Positions 1 to 5,508 of a DNA stretch of 5,508 bases are shown one piece after another. The DNA is from Crocinitomicaceae bacterium (GTDB taxonomy: Bacteria; Bacteroidota; Bacteroidia; Flavobacteriales_D; Crocinitomicaceae): the NCBI GenBank assembly GCA_002696025.1, contig NZQU01000099.1, positions 1-5,508 on the forward strand. Direction: 5' to 3'. The translations under genes were made by a program, and so were the position numbers. Below the pieces are notes generated by a model that was given only the letters and a program-made list of their open reading frames with translations, ran no database searches and had not been told where the DNA came from. Within the stretch, counting starts at the first letter, position 1; every line of letters starts with the position of its first letter.

Positions 1-1247
1 TTAGATATCGTGGCATATCCATTGTTTGCACCAAAACAATTAATATCAAAAGAATTAAATTGAGAAGATATCGGATTCGGTATACTAAATAAAATAGAAT
101 CTGTACAACCTAAACTATCATTGACAATTAAAAAATAATTGCCCGAACAAAAAGAATAATTCGACGAAGAATTAAATGAACTTGAATAAGAAGGGGTACC
201 ACCACTTACTGAATAGGTAATATAACCATTACATATTGAATTGCTACATGGAGCTATAATGCTATCAATAGAAATGGAAATTGAGGGGGGGGATGATATG
301 ACAATATTTGCTGAACTTAAACAAGAAAATGAATCAGATACAGTTACTGTATATATACCACTAGTCAAATTATTAGTATCAATACCAGACCAATCAATAT
401 TATAAAAACCCAATCCTCCTGAAATTGAATCAATAGATACGGAACCATTATTATAATTATGACATGATGGATTTAAAGAAGAGGTAAAAATATTAATTGA
501 GGGAAGTTTTGTATAATTAAATTGAAAAATACTATCACAACCTGATTGAGTTTGAATGGTATCAAAATAAGTTCCTGATGAGTTCCAAATATAGTTTCCA
601 CTTGGTGAAGACAGCTCACTACAACTCGTAATATTTTGAATTGTTAAGGAACTTTGATTAACAGTTAAATCAAGATTAACCATACTATCACAACCAAAAG
701 AATTGACAGTATAATAAGTATACAAACCAGATTGAGAATAACTAACTCCATTCCAAAAAACAGAATCACAAACAATTAAAGATTCATTAAAACCACTTGT
801 TGGATTTACAGTTAATTCTAAGTTTAATATACTATCACAACCATTTATTGAAACTAATGTATCAATATAACTTCCCATTAAATTATAGTAATTATTACCT
901 ACTTGAAAGCTATCGATATCACAAATAGAAATAGATGTATCAATAATAATTTCTTGAGGTTCAGCTATATAGAATTCAACAGAATCCATGCAACCTAAAG
1001 AATCAATAATTACAAGAAGGTATGGTCCTTCAGTTAATGAATCTATAATTATATTGTTAGAACCATTAGACCATTGGTAATTATATGGTGGAGTTCCACC
1101 AAAAGTATTAGCAATTGCACTTCCATTTGATAATCCTGAGCAAGTAACATTATTTGTTATTACCGTATTTGAAAAACCTGCACATTGAGAATATACAGAA
1201 TGGAGAAAAAGTAAAAATACAACAGTAAAAAGAAATTTAAGTCTCAT
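1..1247 (-). CDS. SprB-repeat, cell-surface adhesin-like secreted protein (C-terminus beyond window)
   Basis: The frame is open from ATG at 1247 to the window edge: 415 codons plus two bases, with no stop. Residues 1-20 are a signal peptide (basic MRLK, hydrophobic core, -SVYS before Q21), so the product should cross the inner membrane by Sec. Residues 31-96 are an SprB-type repeat with the hallmarks GGTPPYNYQWSNG and DSLGC. Three units of about 49-51 residues ending in GCDS follow (about 105-148, 155-197, 203-247). Further SprB-like repeats lie at about 251-319 and 322-391, and a fourth begins at about 397 (DINCFGANNG). SprB repeats are known from the Flavobacterium gliding adhesin SprB and many T9SS-exported surface proteins, so an adhesive or structural surface role is inferred. 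No catalytic motif is visible. A type B (gliding-type) C-terminal sorting domain would be expected downstream but cannot be seen. The start is preceded by an A-rich leader without a Shine-Dalgarno sequence. An eight-C run lies between the second and third SprB repeats. The family call is firm; the exact role is unknown. Confidence 0.88.
   Translation of the reverse strand, partial: MRLKFLFTVVFLLFLHSVYSQCAGFSNTVITNNVTCSGLSNGSAIANTFGGTPPYNYQWSNGSNNIIIDSLTEGPYLLVIIDSLGCMDSVEFYIAEPQEIIIDTSISICDIDSFQVGNNYYNLMGSYIDTLVSINGCDSILNLELTVNPTSGFNESLIVCDSVFWNGVSYSQSGLYTYYTVNSFGCDSMVNLDLTVNQSSLTIQNITSCSELSSPSGNYIWNSSGTYFDTIQTQSGCDSIFQFNYTKLPSINIFTSSLNPSCHNYNNGSVSIDSISGGLGFYNIDWSGIDTNNLTSGIYTVTVSDSFSCLSSANIVISSPPSISISIDSIIAPCSNSICNGYITYSVSGGTPSYSSSFNSSSNYSFCSGNYFLIVNDSLGCTDSILFSIPNPISSQFNSFDINCFGANNGYATIS
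75..497 (-). repeat. SprB-type repeats 2 and 3 (residues about 251-391)
   Basis: Repeat 2 (about 251-319, bases 291-497) has PSCHNYNNGSVSI, a GGLGFYNIDWSG core, LTSGIYTVTVSD and SCLSS. Repeat 3 (about 322-391, bases 75-284) is more divergent. It keeps APCSNSICNGYI, SGGTPSY, CSGNYFLIVNDSLGC and a closing PNP, but has lost the aromatic W of the core. A fourth copy begins at about residue 397 (INCFGANNGYATIS) and is cut by the window edge. The junction of repeats 2 and 3 is encoded by the C8 tract at 285-292. Confidence 0.72.
285..292 (-). repeat. C8 homopolymer inside the SprB-repeat gene, candidate slippage tract
   Basis: The coding strand has eight consecutive C in the codons TCC CCC CCC TCA (S319-P320-P321-S322), between SprB repeats 2 and 3. 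The frame is intact with eight C. With seven C the reading would hit TAG after twelve further codons; with nine C it would hit TGA after nine codons. Long C tracts are unexpected in such an AT-rich gene. Slippage-driven on/off switching is known for surface-protein genes in other bacteria; here it is only a possibility. Confidence 0.4.
507..935 (-). repeat. Three tandem 'GCDSI' protein repeats in the SprB-like gene
   Basis: Three consecutive units of the surface protein end in NGCDSILNLELTV, FGCDSMVNLDLTV and SGCDSIFQFNYTK. Each begins with a Cys-containing strand (ISICD, IVCDS, ITSCS), and the second and third then have a W-N or Y-I-W-N stretch and SG-x-Y. At the DNA level the 14-mer atactatcacaacc (plus strand) recurs exactly at 529-542, 682-695 and 829-842. 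The spacings are 153 and 147 nt, so the frame is kept. Such beta-rich GCDS repeats are common in large secreted Bacteroidota proteins. The two conserved Cys per unit could form a disulphide, which is inference. The rest of the units has diverged, so this is not a recent perfect duplication. Confidence 0.8.
960..1157 (-). repeat. SprB-type repeat 1 (residues about 31-96)
   Basis: Residues 31-96 of the surface protein follow the usual SprB pattern: a start with a Cys and NG (TCSGLSNGSA), then GGTPPYNYQWSNG, then L-x-x-G-x-Y-x-x-x-x-x-D-S-x-G-C and a closing EP. This is the copy closest to the family consensus in the window. It sits directly after the signal peptide. Confidence 0.82.
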
Positions 1248-1277
1248 GTTTTTCGTTTAAAAAAATGATATTAACAT

Positions 1278-1299
1278 TAAATATACTTGATAATATCAA
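1278..1299 (-). promoter_or_regulatory. Weak -7-like element and 13-bp palindrome upstream of the SprB-like gene
   Basis: The 58-nt gap between the two secreted-protein genes holds a perfect odd palindrome, TTGATA-T-TATCAA (1287-1299). One base further towards the SprB-like gene is TATATTTA (1278-1285), which matches the Bacteroidota -7 element TAnnTTTG in five of its six fixed positions. It lies 30 nt upstream of the ATG at 1247. No TTG is seen at the expected -33 distance. In such AT-rich DNA both could be chance, so this is a weak candidate promoter with an operator-like dyad. Confidence 0.25.
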
Positions 1300-1305
1300 T
1301 AAAAA

Positions 1306-4300
1306 TTAGTTTTTGATGATCTTGATTTTATTATATCCTTTGTTAGTTTGAACTTCAATAAAATAAACCCCTGAATCAAAATCACTCATGTTTAAATCAA
1401 GCTCCGCCACATTTCTTAGTTTTTGACTTGTCAATAACTTACTATTTAAATCATAAACATGAATTTCTACATTTGATAAAGTTTCCAATAAATCAATATT
1501 TAATATATCAATAACTGGATTTGGGCTGTACAATATTGAAATGATTTTATGATCATCCAATGAAGCAGATGGATTTACAACTACAATTTCATAATCTTCG
1601 ACTTCTCCATCAAAACCATTGGCACAAGCACTTGGATAACCATTGTACAAACATGAAACTCTCATTCGAGTAGGCCCAGTAACAGCATTCGACGGAACTG
1701 AAATAGAAAATGGACTTAAAGAGCTTTGACCATTTTGATTATTGGTAACCGATCCAAGCTCGTAAGATTCGTTAGAATCATCAAAATCAGCATCACTGTT
1801 CCAGTCAATCCATGCTTTAGCAAAATATGTGTAGTTTCCATTATCCGTATTTAAATTGACTATTAAATCATAATCTTGATTTAAATAAACATCTGTAGAA
1901 TGAGTTGATGTGTAATCTGTATACGCTTGAGTTTTTCCTGTTGGATTATTAATGGTATTAAAGTCAACTAAAGTCACATTTCCTTGATAGGTCATTGTTC
2001 CTGATGAAGAACAGTATTCAAAAGGAGTTACCGTATACATAAACTTATAGGTTTCTGTTGTATCGCCCTGATCGCCTACTGCAAAAACCTTAAAATAAAC
2101 CTTTGTTCCTATTGGGAAATTTGGAAGGGCAGTTTGTGAGACCCAAGTGCTATCTTGAGTATTTGTCATATTTATCACATTTCCAAAAACAGGCGTGTTC
2201 TCAGACCACTCAACATAAACACTTGTTAATGTATTTGCATAAGAAACAACTGACGTAACATACTGATCCATATTTTCCTTTGGACTTGATTGAGTTGGAG
2301 GATTCGAAATTTCTGTCAATAAAATTGATGGAAAATCATTTCTCCCTAACAATGAATATTCCCAAACACCTCTACCCCACGTAGCTGTTTTAATTGTATT
2401 GGAGCCATAAACTATTTCAAGATCCTTTAGAGAAGTATTGGGAAGTCCTGGATTGTATAATGTCCAAGGCCCTGAATACATTGGTTTGGTGTAAATTCCA
2501 ATCTCTGCTCCTAAATAAATATTAGCTGCATCTGTATGATCAATAACAACAGATAAAATAGGCATATCTCCTAAATTATAAGTAATATTCTGCCAGTTCT
2601 GACCACCATCAGAAGTTATAAATACTTTACTATTATCAAATTGATATCTAGCATATGTCACAACAATAATGTCATCATTACTAGGGTCAAAAGCAATATC
2701 TGTAATTGTATAATCTGGCAAATTGTTTTTGATGCTAAAAAATGTTGAACCTCCATCTATAGATTTATCTATTTGGCTTCCTTTTGAAATCACAATGATA
2801 TCAGAATTATTTTCTGCGATAGCAGCTTCACTAATGGTCCCGTTAAAAGATACTGGTTTTCCAACATAATTCCAGCTTACAGCAAAATCTTCAGAAACAT
2901 AAACACTATCACTAAAACTAAAAATCCTCATGTGATTATTAGGATCATATTTTAATGGGGCTTCCCATGCTGCACTTCCTGATCCACTTTGACCAGATGG
3001 ACTACATCCACTTCCCGATTGGCCTCCATCGGTGGTTCTTCTTCTTCCCCCATACTGATGACTACTCATCATCCAATCATCGTTTAAAGGATGTATGAGT
3101 GCAGCCATTCCATCTGCACCATAAAACTCTATCCAATCATCTTTATGTTTGATACTAGTTCCATTATCTTGTGAACCTACAATACTCCGATAATGATTTG
3201 ATTGACTAACTCCAAGTTTATAATTCTCTCTAATCCCTATACCATCACTTATATTAACCCAAGTGTTTCCATTATCCTCACTTTTGCACAATAACCCGTC
3301 TGTACCGGCATAAAAAACTCCGTTGATACATCTTAAAACTCTTAAATCTGCATGAATATAATTTTGACTATTGTTGTATGCATCCATGAAGTTTGATGCA
3401 TTGTGATTGTTATTTCCCAAACTCCAATAAGTTATTTGATTAAAGGTGTTTCCCCCATCCATACTTTGCTCAATGTCTAAATAACCATAAATAAGATTTG
3501 AAGTATCTGTATCATTTACTGCAAAACCATCACAACTCTGAGATGGACTTGATAAAAAAGAAAAATTTTGCCCCTGATCAGTTGATTTCCAAACCCCATT
3601 ATTTGAGGCAAAATATAAACATGATGAGCAATCATTACTAACCGACAAATGTCCTTCTGAATCATTATTCCCTGCAATAGTTGAAGATGAACTGTAAGAT
3701 AAACCTAGGTCTAATGAAATCAGAACTACATTTTGATTTGTTCCCCAATAGTCGTTATCATATATATAGATGATATTTGGATTTGAAGGATGGAAAGTAA
3801 TTTGTGTAATATCACCTCCATTAGAAAATAAATTGGTCCAAGTTTGAAGATTATCATCTGATCGATATATTCCATTTGATGTACCAATAAAAACCAAATC
3901 AGAAATGGTTGGATGGTAAACTACTTTGTAAATTTTAAAATATGTACCCAAACCACCTTGACCTAAATTGCTTGGATTAAAATTGGTTTGTGTCCAGTTA
4001 TCACCTCCATCAATAGACCTGTATAGTCCATGAGACATACCATTTCTAGCGTTTCGTATATTAATTAATATAGAGTCTGAATTTGTTGGAGAAACGCCAA
4101 TTGTATTAACTCCAGTTGCCACTAGAAAGTCTGTTGAACCTCCTTCCCAAGTTATGGTTCCATTGTTATTAACAGTTTTCCAAAAACCACCACTTCGTGA
4201 ACCTAAATAAATATTTGATGAATCTAGTGGATTAACATAAAAATCTTCAATTCTACCTAGTCCAGGTGAATAGTGACCTGTTATACTATCAACTGTCAAA

Positions 4301-4632
4301 GGACCAAGTTCATTCCAACCATTGGGAAATAAAGTTTTCGGATTGTTGTTTTGAAACTTATTAAATTCTTTTTCTACGAAGAATGGATCCACATTGCTTC
4401 TATCTCCATCAGGATAGTATTTGTATTCATTGGCATTTTTCCACCTTTGAAATGGTTTCCAACCGGAACCTTTGACATTTTTATCATGTGTTTCAAAATA
4501 TTTTTCAGCCGCTTTACAAACTTCATAAAAATTAATGGAATAATCGTCCATCATCATTTTATAATCTGCTTGACAAAAAATATTTGTAATGTAAAAAATA
4601 GAGATGAAAAAAATGGATTGCTTATTTAACAT
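1306..4632 (-). CDS. Secreted Asp-box (sortilin/VPS10-like) beta-propeller protein with GEVED module and T9SS type A sorting domain
   Basis: Complete gene of 1108 residues, TAA stop. Residues 1 to about 20 are a signal peptide (hydrophobic, ending NIFC before QADY). Residues 31-66 carry the pre-propeller segment common in this family (FYEVCKAAEKYF, then GSGWKPFQRWK). Residues about 105-760 form a beta-propeller with many Asp-boxes (S-x-D-x-G-x-x-W/F), for example SIDGGDNW 206-213, STDQGQNF 350-357, SMDGGNTF 390-397, SEDNGNTW 451-458, SIDGGSTF 624-631 and TSDGGQNW 673-680. The propeller closes with TWGRGVWE 751-758. An Ig-like stretch (about 768-868) follows, then a GEVED module (about 873-1018, with AWIDWNSDADF and GEVEDYEI). 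The C-terminus is a type A sorting domain (1036-1108: SPNPVIDILNI, SGVYFIEV, final IKIIKN), which predicts Sec export, T9SS translocation and surface attachment or release. No sialidase or peptidase active site is recognisable, so carbohydrate or protein binding is only inferred. ATG 4632 is chosen because it gives the signal peptide and sits 20 nt below a -7 promoter match. Confidence 0.93.
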   Translation of the reverse strand: MLNKQSIFFISIFYITNIFCQADYKMMMDDYSINFYEVCKAAEKYFETHDKNVKGSGWKPFQRWKNANEYKYYPDGDRSNVDPFFVEKEFNKFQNNNPKTLFPNGWNELGPLTVDSITGHYSPGLGRIEDFYVNPLDSSNIYLGSRSGGFWKTVNNNGTITWEGGSTDFLVATGVNTIGVSPTNSDSILINIRNARNGMSHGLYRSIDGGDNWTQTNFNPSNLGQGGLGTYFKIYKVVYHPTISDLVFIGTSNGIYRSDDNLQTWTNLFSNGGDITQITFHPSNPNIIYIYDNDYWGTNQNVVLISLDLGLSYSSSSTIAGNNDSEGHLSVSNDCSSCLYFASNNGVWKSTDQGQNFSFLSSPSQSCDGFAVNDTDTSNLIYGYLDIEQSMDGGNTFNQITYWSLGNNNHNASNFMDAYNNSQNYIHADLRVLRCINGVFYAGTDGLLCKSEDNGNTWVNISDGIGIRENYKLGVSQSNHYRSIVGSQDNGTSIKHKDDWIEFYGADGMAALIHPLNDDWMMSSHQYGGRRRTTDGGQSGSGCSPSGQSGSGSAAWEAPLKYDPNNHMRIFSFSDSVYVSEDFAVSWNYVGKPVSFNGTISEAAIAENNSDIIVISKGSQIDKSIDGGSTFFSIKNNLPDYTITDIAFDPSNDDIIVVTYARYQFDNSKVFITSDGGQNWQNITYNLGDMPILSVVIDHTDAANIYLGAEIGIYTKPMYSGPWTLYNPGLPNTSLKDLEIVYGSNTIKTATWGRGVWEYSLLGRNDFPSILLTEISNPPTQSSPKENMDQYVTSVVSYANTLTSVYVEWSENTPVFGNVINMTNTQDSTWVSQTALPNFPIGTKVYFKVFAVGDQGDTTETYKFMYTVTPFEYCSSSGTMTYQGNVTLVDFNTINNPTGKTQAYTDYTSTHSTDVYLNQDYDLIVNLNTDNGNYTYFAKAWIDWNSDADFDDSNESYELGSVTNNQNGQSSLSPFSISVPSNAVTGPTRMRVSCLYNGYPSACANGFDGEVEDYEIVVVNPSASLDDHKIISILYSPNPVIDILNIDLLETLSNVEIHVYDLNSKLLTSQKLRNVAELDLNMSDFDSGVYFIEVQTNKGYNKIKIIKN
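1309..1527 (-). other. T9SS type A C-terminal sorting domain (residues about 1036-1108)
   Basis: The last 73 residues show the ordered motifs of the Por-secretion tail: SPNPVIDILNI, then IHVYDLNSKLLTS, then LDLNMSDFDSGVYFIEVQT, and a basic hydrophobic end KIKIIKN. In known T9SS cargo this domain directs passage through the outer-membrane translocon and is usually removed afterwards. The presence of T9SS machinery in this genome is implied but not seen in the window. Confidence 0.9.
1579..2016 (-). other. GEVED module (residues about 873-1018 of the propeller protein)
   Basis: The segment opens with YCSSSGTMTYQGNVTLVDF and NPTGKTQAYTDYTS, runs through FAKAWIDWNSDADFDD (acidic, possibly calcium-binding) and PSNAVTGPTRMRVSC, and ends in DGEVEDYEIVV. 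This is the order usual for the GEVED domain found just before T9SS sorting domains in secreted Bacteroidota proteins. The domain's function is not established; a binding or spacer role is inferred. Confidence 0.85.
2593..4017 (-). repeat. Asp-box repeat region of the beta-propeller
   Basis: Residues 206-680 contain about ten Asp-box or degenerate Asp-box hairpins: SIDGGDNW 206, SDDNLQTW 258, SLDLGLSY 306, STDQGQNF 350, SMDGGNTF 390, SEDNGNTW 451, TTDGGQSG 533, SEDFAVSW 580, SIDGGSTF 624 and TSDGGQNW 673. Many are preceded by a G-x-(Y/W)-x-S strand and followed, 20-30 residues on, by a HPSNP- or DPSNDD-like turn. This is the classic blade pattern of sortilin- and sialidase-type propellers. 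The copies at 258, 306, 533 and 580 lack part of the motif. Confidence 0.85.
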
Positions 4633-4652
4633 AGTATGGTTTTTTAGTAAAA

Positions 4653-4660
4653 CAAATTTA
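4653..4660 (-). promoter_or_regulatory. Bacteroidota-type -7 promoter element for the propeller gene
   Basis: On the minus strand the sequence TAAATTTG matches the Bacteroidota sigma-A -7 consensus TAnnTTTG exactly. It lies in the 53-nt gap after the nitroreductase stop and ends 20 nt before the ATG at 4632, which implies a short leader. About 19-23 nt upstream is TTTCAT rather than a clear TTG, so the -33 part is weak. The match suggests the propeller gene has its own promoter rather than depending on the nitroreductase transcript. Confidence 0.45.
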
Positions 4661-4675
4661 ATGATTCTAAGTCAT
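4661..4675. promoter_or_regulatory. Imperfect 15-bp dyad between the -33 region and -7 box, possible operator
   Basis: ATGATTCTAAGTCAT (plus strand) pairs ATGA with TCAT and has a near-symmetric centre with one mismatch pair. It directly abuts the -7 element at 4653-4660, in the spacer where repressors often bind. It is short and could be chance in AT-rich DNA. It is too weak to be a terminator for the nitroreductase gene. Confidence 0.2.
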
Positions 4676-4685
4676 ATAAATGAAA

Positions 4686-5459
4686 CTAAATAACTTTAAT
4701 AAATCTTTTGCTATTCAATCTTAATCTTTTACCATAAACACCATTTGAAGCCCTCTTTCCAGCACTAATCACCATACATACCTGAGCGCCTTTAGGGAGA
4801 TGTAAAAGCTTTTTAATTCTTTTTGAATCCATTCCCTCCATTGGACATGAATCATACCCATAGGCTCTAAGTGACAACATTAAATTTTGACAAGCAAGAG
4901 CAGTTGTTTTATGGGCCCAAACTCTCATATCAGAAAATGAAGTAGGTTCTCTAGGTGTGACTTTTTTAACACCTCTAAAAAAAATAACAATTCGCTTAAA
5001 TATCCCAAATAAACCCAAAAATCCTTGATTATAAGCCAAAGGAACAATTTTTCGATAGTAGGAAAGAACTGCCCTAGGCACTTCTCGATCTGAATTTTCA
5101 AAATCAGAAAGTATTTGCTCGTTGTTTTTTTTCCAAGTATCAGTTCTGGCAACACAAACAACAAGTTCTTGAGCAGTTGAAGCTGCAGGTTGACTTAAAC
5201 AATATTTTTTTAATTTTTCTTTTTTAGACGAATCTTTAACCCAATAGAACTCCCAACATTGCAAATTCGAACTTGTTGGCGCAAGTAAGGCAAGTTCCAA
5301 ACAAGACATCATCACATCCTCTGGAATTGGTTCATCAGTAAAAGACCGAACACTTCTTCTACTTTGAATTGTTTTAATGAATTCTTTTGTATTTATATCC
5401 GGGGCATTTTCTTCATAATTTAATTTAGGAATTGTTGAAAATATACTTGATTTTGACAT
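4686..5459 (-). CDS. Nitroreductase-family FMN-dependent oxidoreductase
   Basis: Complete gene of 257 residues, ATG 5459, TAG stop. Family members bind FMN and use NAD(P)H to reduce nitro compounds, quinones, enones or similar acceptors; the substrate here is unknown. Expected FMN-contact motifs are RRSVRSF 34-40 (phosphate-binding Arg/Ser), APTSSNLQCWEF 60-71 (Ser/Asn/Gln near the flavin), DSCPMEGMD 203-211, and the C-terminal AGKR 233-236. At 257 residues it is longer than the roughly 200-residue core of the family. The extra length is partly an N-terminal extension (about 1-25) and mainly an insert at about 130-172 (YYRKIVPLAYNQG, then LGLFGIFKRIVIFF) that is hydrophobic and basic and could contact the membrane or cap the active site. 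It has no signal peptide, so a cytoplasmic or membrane-peripheral location is inferred. No Shine-Dalgarno sequence precedes the start, only an A-rich leader. It lies 53 nt upstream of the propeller gene with no clear functional link. Confidence 0.92.
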   Translation of the reverse strand: MSKSSIFSTIPKLNYEENAPDINTKEFIKTIQSRRSVRSFTDEPIPEDVMMSCLELALLAPTSSNLQCWEFYWVKDSSKKEKLKKYCLSQPAASTAQELVVCVARTDTWKKNNEQILSDFENSDREVPRAVLSYYRKIVPLAYNQGFLGLFGIFKRIVIFFRGVKKVTPREPTSFSDMRVWAHKTTALACQNLMLSLRAYGYDSCPMEGMDSKRIKKLLHLPKGAQVCMVISAGKRASNGVYGKRLRLNSKRFIKVI

Positions 5460-5508
5460 TTTTTATTTTTTACAACTTAAGAAGTCTTTTAATAATGTTA
5501 AATTTTTT

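Noticed and set aside
285..292. C8 run as a sequencing error or frameshift that breaks the gene
   Set aside because: With eight C the same frame stays open on both sides and SprB repeats continue downstream, so the gene reads as intact in this copy.
1295..1320. AT-only hairpin around the propeller gene stop (AAAAA-CTAA-TTTTT with outer ATCA/TGAT) as a terminator
   Set aside because: The stem is almost all A-T with two mismatch pairs, the loop is the stop codon itself and no separate U-tract follows. A stable intrinsic terminator is unlikely.
4351..4629. 92-codon plus-strand ORF opposite the start of the propeller gene
   Set aside because: It lies wholly antisense to the signal peptide and pre-propeller region of a clear gene. 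Its hydrophobic composition mirrors that AT-rich DNA, and it shows no recognisable domain or leader.
4573..4632. Propeller protein as a lipoprotein, with Cys20 at the end of the signal peptide
   Set aside because: The residues before Cys20 (N-I-F) do not fit a lipobox, and the protein carries a T9SS sorting domain. A normal signal peptidase I cut near residues 20-22 is more likely.
4925..5164. 79-codon minus-strand ORF inside the nitroreductase gene
   Set aside because: It is an out-of-frame reading of the nitroreductase insert region, without motifs of its own.
1..5508. Defence system, toxin-antitoxin pair, CRISPR array, insertion sequence, tRNA or other RNA gene
   Set aside because: I saw no spaced identical direct repeats of CRISPR size, no transposase or terminal inverted repeats and no cloverleaf. 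Coding frames with recognisable domains fill almost all of the window.
5460..5508. Promoter for the nitroreductase gene in the 49 nt upstream of its start
   Set aside because: No convincing TAnnTTTG is present, only AT-rich sequence with a 4-bp ACTT/AAGT dyad. The promoter may lie beyond the window.

Overview
The window is strongly AT-rich and carries three genes, all on the minus strand. It most likely comes from a Bacteroidota chromosome, probably of the Flavobacteriales type. The grounds are a type A C-terminal sorting domain of the type IX secretion system (T9SS), SprB-type repeats, a GEVED module, signal peptides ending in -YSQ or -FCQ, start sites without a Shine-Dalgarno sequence but preceded by A-rich leaders, and an exact match to the Bacteroidota -7 promoter element (TAnnTTTG). 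The lineage is inferred from these family traits; there is no marker gene here.

Layout in transcription order (right to left): (1) 5459-4686, a complete 257-aa nitroreductase-family flavoprotein, expected in the cytoplasm or at the inner face of the membrane. (2) After a 53-nt gap that holds the best promoter candidate, 4632-1306, a complete 1108-aa secreted protein. It has a signal peptide, a sortilin/VPS10-like Asp-box beta-propeller, an Ig-like linker, a GEVED module and a T9SS type A sorting domain. (3) After a 58-nt gap, 1247 to the left edge, the first 415 codons of a secreted repeat protein. It has a signal peptide, one SprB repeat, three 'GCDSI' repeats and then more SprB repeats. Its stop codon and any sorting domain lie outside the window.

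Genes 2 and 3 look like two surface or extracellular proteins delivered by Sec and then T9SS, suited to adhesion, gliding or binding of polymers. The nitroreductase has no evident functional link to them and probably only shares their orientation. No RNA gene, insertion sequence, CRISPR array, toxin-antitoxin pair or defence cassette was found. All three frames are open and look intact.

The observation most worth following up is an eight-C homopolymer inside the SprB-repeat gene. Losing or gaining one C would terminate the protein within about 8 to 13 codons, so the tract is a candidate phase-variation switch. A second is that each of the two intergenic gaps has a small dyad next to a -7-like element. 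Nothing here can be called a new system on sequence reading alone.
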